NCBI RefSeq assembly: GCF_001411555.2
Contig: NC_049903.1
Location: 26,424,270 to 26,488,269 of the forward strand
DNA from: Juglans regia
Lineage: Eukaryota; Streptophyta; Magnoliopsida; Fagales; Juglandaceae
Length of the DNA stretch: 64,000 bases
Reading direction: 5' to 3'
A program made the translations under genes and the position numbers. Positions 33,801 to 43,879 of this stretch are shown piece by piece. The stretch's first letter is position 1. Each line of letters begins with the position of its first letter. The notes below the pieces were generated by a model. That model was not told the DNA's origin. It worked only from the letters and a program-made list of their open reading frames with translations, and did no database searches.

Positions 33801-34365
33801 AAGCTCATTAATTAGGTCACCAGTAGCGGCAACCCAACCTTCCTGACTAGAGATCCCAAGAAGAAGGTTCAATGAGAAGAACAAACTACTTGAGTGACTG
33901 AATATCACTATTAAAATATTATTACAACTTCATCCCTATGGTGTGAGTGCTACAAATGCAATGGTAAATGAAAAATGAAATGCTATAAATGAGTCTAAGA
34001 CTAAGGCAAGGTAGTGAATTACAAGTACCCTTGGAGGAATTACCTATGTGAGTGTGACTGTGGGACTGCAGTTTATGGTAATTGGGCTACTCTAGAGCGC
34101 TCATGAATCCAAGATATGGTGCACGACCTTTATGCACCACCTTGAAAGGAACATAATATATGACTTACTATGTGCGCAGTGTGGAGAAACTTCAGTAAAT
34201 GATTATGGTTCAAGACTTAGTTCACTAAGAATATTTTAGATGAAAACACGCTAACACTAAGTAAACGTTCAAAGCCACAAGCTACCTTTATTGATGCATA
34301 GTACTTAGCCCAAAGAAAATTCTATTCTATTTTATCTTTTAAAATATTTTAATTAGGTGGGGGAT
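33801..34365 (+). other. Copia 2 3' untranslated region and polypurine tract
   Basis: No coding signal. It ends at the purine tract aggtggggga (34355-34364) next to the 3' LTR, where plus-strand synthesis would be primed. Confidence 0.7.
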
Positions 34366-35141
34366 TGTTGGTAGAAATGATTAAAATATTTACTATTAAA
34401 TAAAATTAAAGTGAACCATTGTCATTGTTCAATGTGACGGTTCGGTTGTCAAGATTTAAATGAAAATGTGCCATGGTGACTTGATCCATTACATGCCTCT
34501 TGGGGATACAAGCTTTAATCGCTTGCCAACCAAACAAATTGTTGTGTCCTTTGGTGAATTAGAAAAATTTTCAATGTATTCTATAATATTTGAGAAGTTG
34601 TGACTGCTCATAAGTGTTCCTTCATTTTAGTTGACTTTTCACAAATACTCTTTCATTTATATAAGTTGTGACTTTTCAGAAGTAACATTTTGTTTATATA
34701 AATTGTAATATTTTACAAGTGTCAGTTCATTCCATTTGTGACTTTTCCAAGTACCCTTTCATTCTCTATAAATAGGGAATCTCAGTCACAAATTTATTCA
34801 CTCCAAATTATCTACAAAAATTAGAAAAACACTTCCTTATTTTTTTGTCTTTCTTTCTATGGGTTTTGGCTATTTTATATATGGTTCAAGGATCTCTTTT
34901 TGTGTGCACTGACAATAAGATTAACAGGAACCGAAGTTGTTGTGTCTTAGGAGTTGACAGTCAAGAAACCTAATGTATCTTTTAATTTTGAGGCGGCGGA
35001 ATCTACTCTAAACAAAGCGTCCATCACACCGTGCCTCAATACCAAGTTCTCTTTTCCTAATTTATTCTTATTATTTTACATATTCTCTAATTTTCAAAAC
35101 GTTTGCACATATATCATTTATTTTCCAAAATTTTCCCAACA
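34366..35141 (+). repeat. 3' LTR of copia 2 (776 bp)
   Basis: TGTTGGTAG to CCCAACA. A TATA box (tataaatag, about 34767-34775) is present, and short tandem phrases of the type ttatataagttgtgac repeat at 34655-34710. It is followed by attct, with no matching left flank because the left end is lost. Confidence 0.9.
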
Positions 35142-35159
35142 ATTCTGACCCACCGTTCC

Positions 35160-35285
35160 TTAGGATGAAGACGACCCTGCCAGCAATAGACTCGTCGGTA
35201 GGGTTTGCTACGCATGCATCTGTGGTCTACTGTTTCAGATCATCACTGTCATCTACATGATGAAGAAAGGGATTGAAAGGAATTA
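35160..35285 (+). pseudogene. Possible terminal exon of an unknown membrane protein
   Basis: Right after the LTR, a pyrimidine stretch ending ccgttccttag resembles a 3' splice acceptor. The next open frame reads DEDDPASNRLVGRVCYACIC and continues GLLFQIITVIYMMKKGIERN to TAA at 35283-35285, about 41 residues with one hydrophobic segment and a basic tail. It does not look like the neighbouring transposon frames. I do not recognise the family. If real, the upstream exons were displaced or lost because copia 2 ends 18 bases before. It may equally be a chance frame. Confidence 0.27.
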
Positions 35286-35778
35286 AGAACCTCTGCGTTG
35301 AAAGAAAACGAGAGAAAAATTGCATTGGAATTTCTCCAGGATGTAGAACGCTGGCCAATTAATCCACTTTATTTTTTATTTATAGAAAAAGAAATTTTAT
35401 CAGAGCTTGTTGTCTTAGAACTAAACTTATAAATTAGGCCAATTACGCTAAACCAAATGTTGTTTGCTATAATACAAGGTACAGACAGCTTTGAGCAACC
35501 TAGTACAAGAATGAGCCTTTCTACTCTGTCGAGTTTTAAAGTACCAAAGGTCTATCTCCTATAAAGGATCATGATAATCTTTCAGAGTTTTTTTTTTTTC
35601 CTTTTTTTATCAAGTTTTAGGACATTTTTTTCATTTTAATATGGTAGATTTTTTTTTTTTTACTTACCTGAAAGCTTCTTATTAGAGCTTGGCCGAATTT
35701 AGCCCCCGAGAGATTATATATTAGAAATGATCATGTCACTAGAACTTTTATTTCAAAGTTTCCTCGAACCTAGAATGG
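35286..35778. other. Low-copy-looking intergenic DNA
   Basis: AT-rich with several T-runs (35587-35605, 35648-35660). I see no gene, RNA or element end. Confidence 0.35.
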
Positions 35779-36070
35779 GGCGGTTTGCTTCTGGCTCATC
35801 TTATCCCATCTTATTTCATCACATCTCATTTATTTTCAAATATTATTTAAACGCAAACACTCTCAAATTAATCATTATAACTTTTTCAAACTAATAATTA
35901 CAATTTTTCAAATTTACAAACAAAGAATAAAAAACAATTCAACTTCTTTTCTCTTTTCCAAAAATCCAATAAATATTTAACTCAAACTATCTCATTACTA
36001 TTTACAAACCATCTTACAATTATTCATAAAATTTCCATCTCATCCTTTCTCAAGCATCACCTAAGTGCAT
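35779..36070. mobile_element. MITE-like AT-rich element with ctcat(c/t)t repeats
   Basis: The segment opens with repeated catctt/catctc phrases (ctcatcttatcccatcttat) and closes with catctcatcc, with AT-rich, A-stretch-rich middle. I associate this pattern with a very common short element family of Fagales and rosids. Terminal inverted repeats and TSD are not clear, so this copy is decayed or the boundaries are off. Confidence 0.4.
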
Positions 36071-36330
36071 TTGTCATGTCAATAAACAAATTCGTAAATT
36101 AATTTGTTTTATCATGTTATATATTGAGTACTTGATTAGTTGTCCAATTACAACAAGTGCATTCTTCATTATCTAGAGCATCTCTCTTGTTTTAAGCATA
36201 ATGAGAGGTAAAACACTGTCAAATTTAAAAAATGAAATTACTTACGGAAAGGATCATGGTTATTTGTACGAGTAATGACACACTTACAACTCTTTTATAA
36301 AATGAAGTCGAATCATTATTCTATCTAGAG

Positions 36331-36494
36331 TAATGCTAGATATAGTCCTAGAGTACGCAAGTTTGGCACACTCCATTTGAAAAAGAGTTGGCGCCTCTAT
36401 TAAAAAATATATTTTTTCACATGGGCCCATATTTATTCACCTTTTAAAAAGGAAATGTGCAAAACTTGCATATCATAAGACTGCAAATATCATT
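36331..36494. mobile_element. MITE copy (taatgcta family)
   Basis: Starts taatgctagatatagtcc and ends aagactgcaaatatcatt, which are imperfect inverted repeats. It shares its ends with 38085-38250, so they are copies of one small family about 165 bp long. Confidence 0.55.
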
Positions 36495-37117
36495 TATCTT
36501 CTATATATTCTAAGTGCGCAATATGAAATTATATCATTTTAATAGTAAATTACATTTTGTCTCGTTTAGCTTGATCAAGGTGGCCTATATGCATATCCTT
36601 TGCCTCCAAAGGGTCAAAGGCATAATCAATAATTTCACGTTAAACAAGAGATATCAAAACCCCAAAATCCTCCCCACCACCGTTTATTAATAAAGCCAAA
36701 GTACTAATTTATCTTATAAATAAACCAATCATCTATAAAAAGGATCACGGCCATCAACAAACATATTATAATGGCCGGGCACTGATGTTTTTTTATCTTT
36801 GACTTTTTAAACAGATGCCAACAACACTACTAGGATAGATATTAGTCCTGCATAGATCTTGCATTGATCTCACCATCATGAAGATTTTGTCAATTATAAT
36901 TTTAGGGTTAGAAAATACGCACTTTCTAGGAGGGAGAGGGATTTGCTTTATCTTTCATTGGAAATATGGTCTGTTGAGAAATCACATCTGAATCTTAGGG
37001 TTTAACCAAAAGTCAAAAGATATACAGTTTGCAGACTATATTCTTAAATTATATAAAAGCTCACAATTAATATAACTGACGCAATTTGATGTCATATTTA
37101 TTTTAATAAGAATAAAT

Positions 37118-37275
37118 ATAGATAGAAGTCACTATTGGGAGCATTCATTTTACACACATGATGTGACATCATGTAGACCACACATCTCCCCAAGTGAGTG
37201 TTAGGAATAATCAACTAGAAGCAATCATACAGTGAGTACAAAGTGTGCACTACTATAGTGGCTTGTCTCTAGCAT
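37118..37275. mobile_element. Possible MITE copy
   Basis: On the minus strand it begins agtaatgctagagacaagcc and ends near gacttctatc. The start resembles the taatgcta family, but the interior differs. No TSD is evident. Confidence 0.3.
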
Positions 37276-37390
37276 TACTTTTTTAATAATAATAAGAATT
37301 GTACAATCTAAAGTACAAAATTAAATCATATTAATTTATAAAGATGTTATATAATTCTTATAATTTTAGATAAAATATTTCCCGATTAAG

Positions 37391-37620
37391 TAATGATAGA
37401 CTTACAATCCTTTTACCACCACTTTACTATTCTTAGTGTATTTGTTTTTTTTTTCTTTTAAGTATTTTTTTAATATCTTTAATCATTTGAAAAAATTTAA
37501 AAAATATACAATTTTACTAATAGTCATTTTCTTAAATATTAAGTAAAAGAAAAATTTTTTAAAAATTAAAAATTAAAAAAAATAATAAAAAATAGTAGAA
37601 GAGTTATAAAACTATCATTA
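37391..37620. mobile_element. MITE (230 bp) with TIR TAATGATAG
   Basis: TAATGATAG at 37391-37399 is perfectly inverted as CTATCATTA at 37612-37620, and similarity extends imperfectly inward (acttacaatcc against gagttataaa). The interior is almost pure A/T and has no coding capacity. The ends suggest a Tourist-like or related DNA element, but the TSD cannot be separated from the TIR. Confidence 0.55.
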
Positions 37621-38084
37621 TTCTTCTCGATATCAGCTCACACTTCTAAGAGTGATAGGACAAGTAGATGACCCATTTTTCGCGTTCTTTTCATTGAAAT
37701 ATTGAGAAACTCCAATTCTTTTTATTCAAATATCATCTAAGCAGCTATAAATTTGTTAGTTAGGTAAGGACAAAATCATACAGCTAGCTCTAGTTTCTAA
37801 AGCTAGTCCCCGAAATTGCCCATCCCTTAATTCACTGTTTGCTGCTGTGGAATGGCCTTCCTTGTTCATCTGCTTCTATTCTCTTACCTTCTTCACACCC
37901 TCCTTTCCCCCGAATAATTAGCTCCCATGATGTTTTTTCTCCTTTGTATTTTTTTTGAACTTTATTGTCTTTCTTTCCATGTGAAGAGAGAATCCAACAT
38001 TCGATACTAATTATTGTAACATGCAATCATATAAATGCCTACCCCATCTTGATTACTAGTTTTCTGTCGTAGTCCAAACCTGAG

Positions 38085-38250
38085 TAATGCTACATGCAGT
38101 CGTGAAGTGCACAAGAGCCATGCAGTCGTTTTGAAAAATAATAGAGTTTACGATTAAAAAATTAATTTTTTTTATATGGGTCTAGTATTTATTCACTTTT
38201 TTCAAAGTGATTACGCGACGCTTACACGCTCATGACTGCAACTATCATAT
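38085..38250. mobile_element. MITE copy just upstream of MIR172
   Basis: Starts taatgctacatgcagtcgtg and ends catgactgcaactatcat, imperfect inverted repeats (about 13 of 18 bases). Related to 36331-36494. It ends about 55 bases before the MIR172 stem, so it lies within the likely primary transcript or core promoter. Confidence 0.55.
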
Positions 38251-38302
38251 CTCAATTATATACACACATGCCTCTAATGTTCTAATTTTGACTTGCTCGA
38301 TG

Positions 38303-38397
38303 GACAGTTGTTTGCAGAAGTAGCATCATCAAGATTCACATTTAGAGGCTGCAATTGTGAGAATCTTGATGACGCTGCATTAGCTATAAACGGCTAA
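38303..38397 (+). ncRNA. MIR172: MIR172 microRNA precursor hairpin
   Basis: The 5' arm at 38320-38340 matches the classical miR172* sequence (begins GUAGCAUCAUCAAG, ends AUUCACA). The 3' arm at 38360-38380 matches miR172 (begins AGAAUCUUGAUGA, ends GCUGCAU) except for C instead of U at position 14. The arms pair with the usual 2-nt 3' overhangs, leaving a C-A mismatch at position 14 and the family's usual mismatch at position 1. The lower stem continues: 38306-38317 pairs with 38384-38395 using G-U pairs. The loop, 38341-38359, is short at 19 nt. miR172 represses AP2/TOE transcription factors and so promotes the adult phase and flowering and shapes flower and fruit. Mature miRNA on the 3' arm is correct for this family. 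Expression cannot be judged from sequence. Confidence 0.88.
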
Positions 38398-38526
38398 ACA
38401 AGGAGAGGAACTCAATTTGCTGGTGTCCCCTTGAACATGGTAAAGCTTCTCTCACCACCAACTCTTTTTTGTCTTTCTTTAGTTTGGAGTAATTATTAGG
38501 TACTCTTGAACTATGAACCTAAAATT
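38398..38526 (+). other. Short spacer between MIR172 and copia 3
   Basis: Likely part of the primary MIR172 transcript. A pyrimidine-rich phrase (ctcttttttgtctttctttag, 38462-38482) looks like a splice acceptor, but no exon can be assigned. The copia LTR begins at 38527. Confidence 0.35.
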
Positions 38527-39013
38527 TGTTGTAAAAAACTACACCCACAAATAACTCAACAACGTGCGTACACGATGCTACAAGGGATTTTATTCAGAAG
38601 AGATTCACAACACACAGTGAGTTACAAGAGTTTTTCTCTCCTCACTAACACTCTCTCTAGGGTCTCTCCACTCGTTTTCTTTCCAAAAATGTTGTGCCTC
38701 CTCCGTTCTCATGCTTTGTTCTCTTTTCAATGTTTAACAATACATAAATATAGTCACAACGCGAGAAAACTCAAAGGCAGCAACTTTTAGTTTACTTGCT
38801 CAAGCAGAGTTTTGAGCGCACCTCGAGCGGACTTTTGGTCCAACATTCACTCGAGCAAGCCTTGAGGGAACTCTTTGACCGATGTTTGCTCAAGCCAACC
38901 ATCGAGCACACATTGAGTGAGCTCTCTGCCTGAGTTTCACTAGAGCGTCATGTCGAGCGAACTCTTGGCTTGACGTCTTCTCAGCTCACAACCATGCTCC
39001 ACATAACCCAACA
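38527..39013 (-). repeat. 3' LTR of copia 3 (487 bp)
   Basis: Plus-strand text runs tgttgtaaaaaactacaccc to acataacccaaca. It matches 40872-42090 in the parts outside the nested element but lacks roughly 80 bases found near 41570-41640 of the right LTR. Confidence 0.82.
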
Positions 39014-39544
39014 TTCTCCCACTTTGAGACTAGTTCACCACATACCAACCATTGTCTCTAGCACACGCCCTATCACCTCTGCAGCTTACAACACCTGTCT
39101 TCAAGCCAGAAGACCAATCGAAGTCGTGCACGACTTGACTTCATCACATATAGCACCCTCAGTTGACACATATGGGGGGAACTCACAACTCCCACTGCAA
39201 TGGGAATATCTAGTCTCATATTGACCCTAGCACACATTAGGGAACCTGTTGCTGAGGTCCCCTTCTCTAATCTGGGTGACTGATCCCACCTCTTGGTACC
39301 AACTTGTTCTGTCTTCAGTCAGTGTGTCCATCTCTTGTGCAGTTCCTACTACCTTCCTAGAAGTCTATTAAGTCTTTTCTCAGTTAACTCCCACTTGCTC
39401 GACCTCCCATCTCGAAAGCTTTTACTATTTTTCTATGGTTCACCACCTTCAGTTAACAGGATATAGTTCAAGGTAGGTGAATCACCAAATACTCTATCCT
39501 CTAGTCTCTCACACCTCTACTCCGCACCGTAGTCTCAAGAAGCT

Positions 39545-40015
39545 TTACCAGGATTTTAGATACATGAGAACCGTAAAATTGACTCCCTTTTGTTTCCTCA
39601 TTAGATTCGTACGACTAAGCCTGCTTTGCCATAGCCTTATATTTTCTTGCACATAACTAGACCTTGATGTTAAACGCAAAGTATCAGTTCTCTTATCACG
39701 TGCCAAGACCAATGCGCCCTTTGTGACCTTCCACGCTCTTGCTAAAGTTTCTACATAATGACTATAGTTGTCAAGTTGTCCCACAGAGATCGGTTGTTTT
39801 TAGCTCCGAAACGTGTTTGACTTGCTGCAAAGTCCGTATGTGGGAGTATAATGCACACATCTCACACTCCCACTGAATCTAGTGCTTCTCCGGCAGCCTC
39901 GTATACATCTTATCAAAATCATCAGTAATATAATTCAGCATGATCTCTCGATGTGAAGTGGTATGGAATAGAGCCCCTGAATCCATTATCCCAATCATCA
40001 ACCGAACTATGCACT
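39545..40015 (-). pseudogene. Copia 3 protease and pre-integrase relic
   Basis: On the minus strand about 40010 down to 39900 reads a protease segment with MDSGALFHTTSH, one base out of frame from gag. 39784-39545 then reads WKVTKGALVLARDKRT and LWQSRLS, a degraded version of the gag_pre-integrase domain (the histidine zinc ligands have been lost). Coding stops here; 39540-39026 has no domain, so the rest of pol was deleted. Confidence 0.7.
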
Positions 40016-40059
40016 ACAAGAAATAGAGATTTCTATAGCCACCACATTCACAGCGTCAT

Positions 40060-40743
40060 CCTCAGTTTTTTTCTGCTTTCGACAGTCTCTTTTGATGTGG
40101 CCCATCTTACCACAATTCCAGCAAGTAATCTACTGCCTAGATCTCGACTTGTTGCTACCCCTGCTCCTGGAACTTGATTTGTCATATCCCTTGCCACAAT
40201 CGTTAACACTCAGGACCAAACACGAGCTTAAAACTTGCCAGAATCTTCCTCAAGTACTTCCTTACCGAGAATAATATCACGAACACCATCGTAATTTAAT
40301 TTTATCTTACCGATAGAATTACTTACTGCCATTCTCATGGCATCACAACTATCTGGCAGTGATGTCAACATGATCAACGCTCGAATCTCATGATTAAACT
40401 CAATCTCAACCAATGACAACTGATCTGTGATAATATTGAAATCATTCAAATGTTGGGCAACAGACATACCTTCTGCCATTCTCAGATTGAACAATTTCTT
40501 CATGAAGTTTACCTTGTTATTCGCTAATGGCTTTTCATATATACTAGACAAAGCCGCCATGAGATCCGATGTGCTTCTCTCCTTAATAACGTTGTGCACC
40601 CTAGATCTTGACAGGGTGAGCCATATAACCCCTAGGACCTGTCGATCTAACAGGTTCCAATCAACATCATCCATGTTCTCCAACTTCTTTCCCAATAGAG
40701 GAAGATAGAGCTTCTTCCCATAGAGATAATCCTCAATCTGCAT
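40060..40743 (-). pseudogene. Copia 3 gag with intact zinc knuckle
   Basis: A 171-codon minus frame (40743-40228) is a UBN2-type gag (WNLLDRQVLGVIWLTL, IYEKPLANNKVNFMKKLFNL, LPDSCDAM). The start is not certain, as the methionine at 40743 is internal to the usual N-terminus. After a break, about 40125-40084 reads CWNCGKMGHIKRDC, a complete CX2CX4HX4C knuckle, followed by basic residues. Gag would package element RNA. A fairly long open frame makes this one of the better preserved gag domains in the window. Confidence 0.8.
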
Positions 40744-40871
40744 CCTCTAATATCCAATAGTTGTGCCATCGAACTTCTCGATTCAAACTTTCACTTCTTC
40801 TCTAGCCACCATTCTCTTTCAGCCCTGGACCCCGAACCCCGAACCCCGAATCTTAGAACTGTGATACCAGT

Positions 40872-42090
40872 TATTGTGAAAAACCACACCCACAAGCAAC
40901 AATAACGAGAGGACTGTAAAATGATAAAGGGTTAATTATATTTTACCCCTCTAACTTTCGCTCAACTCAATTCACAATGTACCTCTGAAACTAATAATTA
41001 CATCAAAGTGGACCCTTGAACTTTCAAAACTTCCCAATCTCCCCTTCCGTCTACTAGTAGTGTTAAGTCTAACAGAAATTCACTGCACGTGCTGCTCATG
41101 TGCATAACATTCACTGCAAAGATATAATTTTCATCTAATTTATTATGATTGACCATATAAAATATAAAATAATATATGCTATCAATTAATTATAAATCAT
41201 AAATCATTAAATAATTTTTTATTAATTTATATATGGTTAATGAATATAAAAATATTTCATTGTGTACATAGATTATTCATACTTGCTTGAAACTTAGGTT
41301 AAAATAATCTTATATATGGTTAATGATTTACTATTAATTGATAGCATATATTTTTTTAATATTTTATATGGTCAATGATAATAAATTAGATGAAAATTAC
41401 ATTTTTGTGGTGAATTTCTGTTAGATTTGACGTTGTAAGTAGACGGAATGGGGGATTAAGAAGTTTGGAAAGTTCGAGGGTCCACTTTGATGCAATTATT
41501 AGTTTCGAAGGCACATTATAAATTGAGTGAAAGTTCGAGGAGGTAAAGTGTAATTAACCCAATGATAAATGTAGAAACACGTGAATCAATCACATACGAC
41601 ACAAAATTTACGTGGTTCAGCAACATGTCTACGTCCATGGAGCTACAAGGGATTTTATTTAGAAGAGATTTACAGCATACAATGAGTTACAAGAGCTTCT
41701 CTCTCTCTCTAGGGTCCCTCCACTCATTTTCTTTCCAACAACATCGTGCATCCTACTTGCTCACACTTTGATCTCATTTTAAGGTTTCACACTACATATA
41801 TATAGTCATGACGCGAGAAAACCTTAAGGCAGCAATATTTGGGTTATTCGCTTGAGCGAACTGTCAAGCGTGCCTCGAACGAACTATCTATCCAACATTT
41901 GCTGAAGTGGCCTATCGAGTGAGCCTCAAACAAACTCTATTTCTGATGTTCGATCGACCTAACCATTGAGTGCACCTCAAGCAAACTCTCTGCCTAAACT
42001 TTGCTCTAGTGCCATATCGAGCAAGAATCAAGCAAACTCTCTACTTTACGTCTTCTCAGCTCATAACCAGGCTCCATACAACCCAAAACA
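40872..42090 (-). repeat. 5' LTR of copia 3, split by a nested fold-back element
   Basis: The LTR consists of 40872-40928 and 41570-42090, separated by the 632 bp element at 40929-41560 plus one copy of its TSD. Without it the LTR would be about 578 bp. A TATA-like catatatatatag lies near 41793-41804. Confidence 0.82.
40929..41560. mobile_element. Fold-back MULE-type MITE, 632 bp, 9 bp TSD
   Basis: The duplication AATGATAAA occurs at 40920-40928 and 41561-41569, directly against the ends. The ends are long inverted repeats starting GGGTTAATTA on each strand, and the similarity continues for nearly 300 bp per arm (for example catcaaagtggaccct is found in both arms). Only a short centre is unpaired. 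A 9 bp TSD with long TIRs is the signature of Mutator-like elements. No transposase is encoded, so it is non-autonomous. It inserted into the copia 3 LTR and is younger than that element. A transcript would fold into a long hairpin. Confidence 0.87.
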
Positions 42091-43544
42091 ATTGTTGTCC
42101 CTACATTCAAACAAAGACTATAAGCCAAGTATGTTGGGTATTTTCAAATTTGTTCCCTTTCGTCTATCAAATATACAAGTGGAAGAAAGTATCTCTCTCA
42201 AGTGAGAAAATAGTATTGAAATCGTATGACTCAATCTATTTAACTATACCAATCGAGAAAGATGATAGAGAAGGCAAGTACAAAACAAAAAAGCATAAAT
42301 AAGAAATATGGACAAAAAGATAAGATTTCTAACTTGCTGATACAGAACTTCTATTTGTTGAGCTAGTTGTAGAGTATTGATCAATGCATGGACTTAAGGT
42401 CATTCAACGTGGATAATTCCACCATCTTAGTTTCAATTTCTTGAACCAAATGTAGGACAGAAGTGAACTCCACTTGCATAATGAACAACAACATGTAACT
42501 ATACTTATACAAGGAGCTCAAAGCCTTGAATTGAACAAGATAGGGAACACCTGTATAGAACAATTAAACAACTATTGTTAGAAAACCAATAACCATGCTA
42601 CTAGAAGTTAAGGTTCATTCAGCTCCCTCAGCACGGATGTATTTGATTTGTGTTTGGGTGAACACCAAATACACATAAGAGTATTTTGTACCATTAATTA
42701 TGCAAATTAAATAGGCAATCAAATATAAAATAAACTTACCAATAGAATAAAGAGAAATCAATCAATCTATGAGCAAGACACCAATAAAATTATCTGGAAC
42801 AACACCCAATGCAAATGGAAAACCATGGGACGTAGTCTAGTTAAAACTTTCACTATCAATAATAATGAGTTTACAAACTTTCTACCCCAAAATAATCTCT
42901 AGATGTTACTAGTACATCGAGAATATCTATATTCTTGATTTAACACATAAATCATCACCATACAAGTGGATTGCAACTAGAAGAACAAGAAGGATCTCAC
43001 AATGTGGGTATTAAGAACAACCAAATGGAGATGAATTTCAACTATCATCAGTGGTCAATAAGAAGCTATCATCATCAACAACAACATATTGAAACTCAAC
43101 AAAGCTGAATTGTAGATGACCCTTCAAATTAACTCTAATGGAAGCATGAGAAAACATATGAGAAGAAAGACAAACTTTATTTCTCTCTCTTCATACGACA
43201 CTTTTCTCTTTCTTCTCTCCCCTTATGCGTATATATCATACACAATCATTTGTCTTCCTTTTTAATTCATAAAAAAAATCCTACCTTGGACAATTACCAA
43301 ATTGCCTTTTCATGGCTAATGTGGATTCCCTCATATGTAGGGACCATCCAAAAAATTCCCCCTCCCAACTATGTGAGAGACTCCACTAATCTTGCTTTTC
43401 TTTTACATGTTTCAAGCTTTTATAAAGGCAGTGGTTTTTTCATAATATCTAACCTATTCTCACAGTATAGACTTTCTCAATCTATAGCAACTAAGAACAG
43501 AACATAATGACCCAATCTTTATAACATAAAAAAAATACTTAAAT
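42091..43544. other. Unclassified AT-rich DNA (gene-free)
   Basis: No domain is recognisable. A TATA-like cgtatatatcatacac lies near 43227-43242 after a tctc-rich stretch, giving the look of an LTR, but no paired copy or end motif is found. Frames at 41966-42302, 42381-42563 and 43250-43507 show no known features. Confidence 0.35.
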
Positions 43545-43879
43545 TGTGATGGCCCCGGTTTGCTTGAGATTTGGCGTAAGGTTGAGACATTAGGATGCAC
43601 GCCACATAGGCAAGCACCACTTACATTCCATGTAATATTGTGTGCTTGAATGCCTAGTATACATATACAAAATAATCACAGCAGAAGGATCTCATGTTAC
43701 TCATCATAACTTCAAATATGAGTACCAAAGAAATATACTTAATTCACCGAAAATAATATCCAAGTCTACAACACTTGGCTCCTACATCTAGCCAATGAGT
43801 TCCTTTTGCTGAGAACTGTCCAATAGTAGTCTTCTCGTTCCATTTAGGATGGAATTTATCTCCGAAGACTAGGGTACAT

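Larger units (their letters stand above)
29377..35141 (+). mobile_element. Copia 2: degenerate Ty1/copia with truncated left LTR
   Basis: A full 3' LTR (34366-35141, TGTTGGTAG to CCCAACA) is preceded by a polypurine tract (aggtggggga). The left LTR (29377-29831) matches only from position 287 of the 3' LTR onward. The interior holds gag, a degraded protease, integrase, reverse transcriptase and RNase H in copia order. The RNase H tail and layout resemble the Tnt1/Tork group by impression. Many stops and shifts occur throughout. The left junction runs directly into the U3 of the gypsy LTR, so the left end was lost by a deletion after insertion or by an unequal exchange. Confidence 0.9.
38527..42090 (-). 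mobile_element. Copia 3: pol-deleted Ty1/copia, minus strand
   Basis: LTRs at 38527-39013 and 40872-42090 (the latter enlarged by a nested element) flank 1.86 kb. On the minus strand the right LTR is followed by CTGGTATCACAG (40859-40870), a Met-tRNA primer site, and the left LTR is preceded by aaagtgggagaa (39014-39025) and starts TGTTGGGTTATG. The interior holds gag, zinc knuckle, a frameshifted protease and the pre-integrase domain, and then jumps to non-coding 3' sequence. Integrase, reverse transcriptase and RNase H are absent. No matching TSD is visible (aaatt against attgt). It lies about 130 bases downstream of the MIR172 hairpin, in the opposite orientation. Confidence 0.85.

Noticed and set aside
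40011..40026. CACTACAAGAAATAG resembling a CACTA transposon end
   Set aside because: It lies inside the copia 3 gag-protease coding region, which reads continuously across it on the minus strand up to a frameshift, and no subterminal repeats or partner end follow. Chance match.
38527..42090. A 5 bp TSD for copia 3
   Set aside because: Flanks read aaatt and attgt; shifting the boundaries by a base or two does not yield a convincing duplication.
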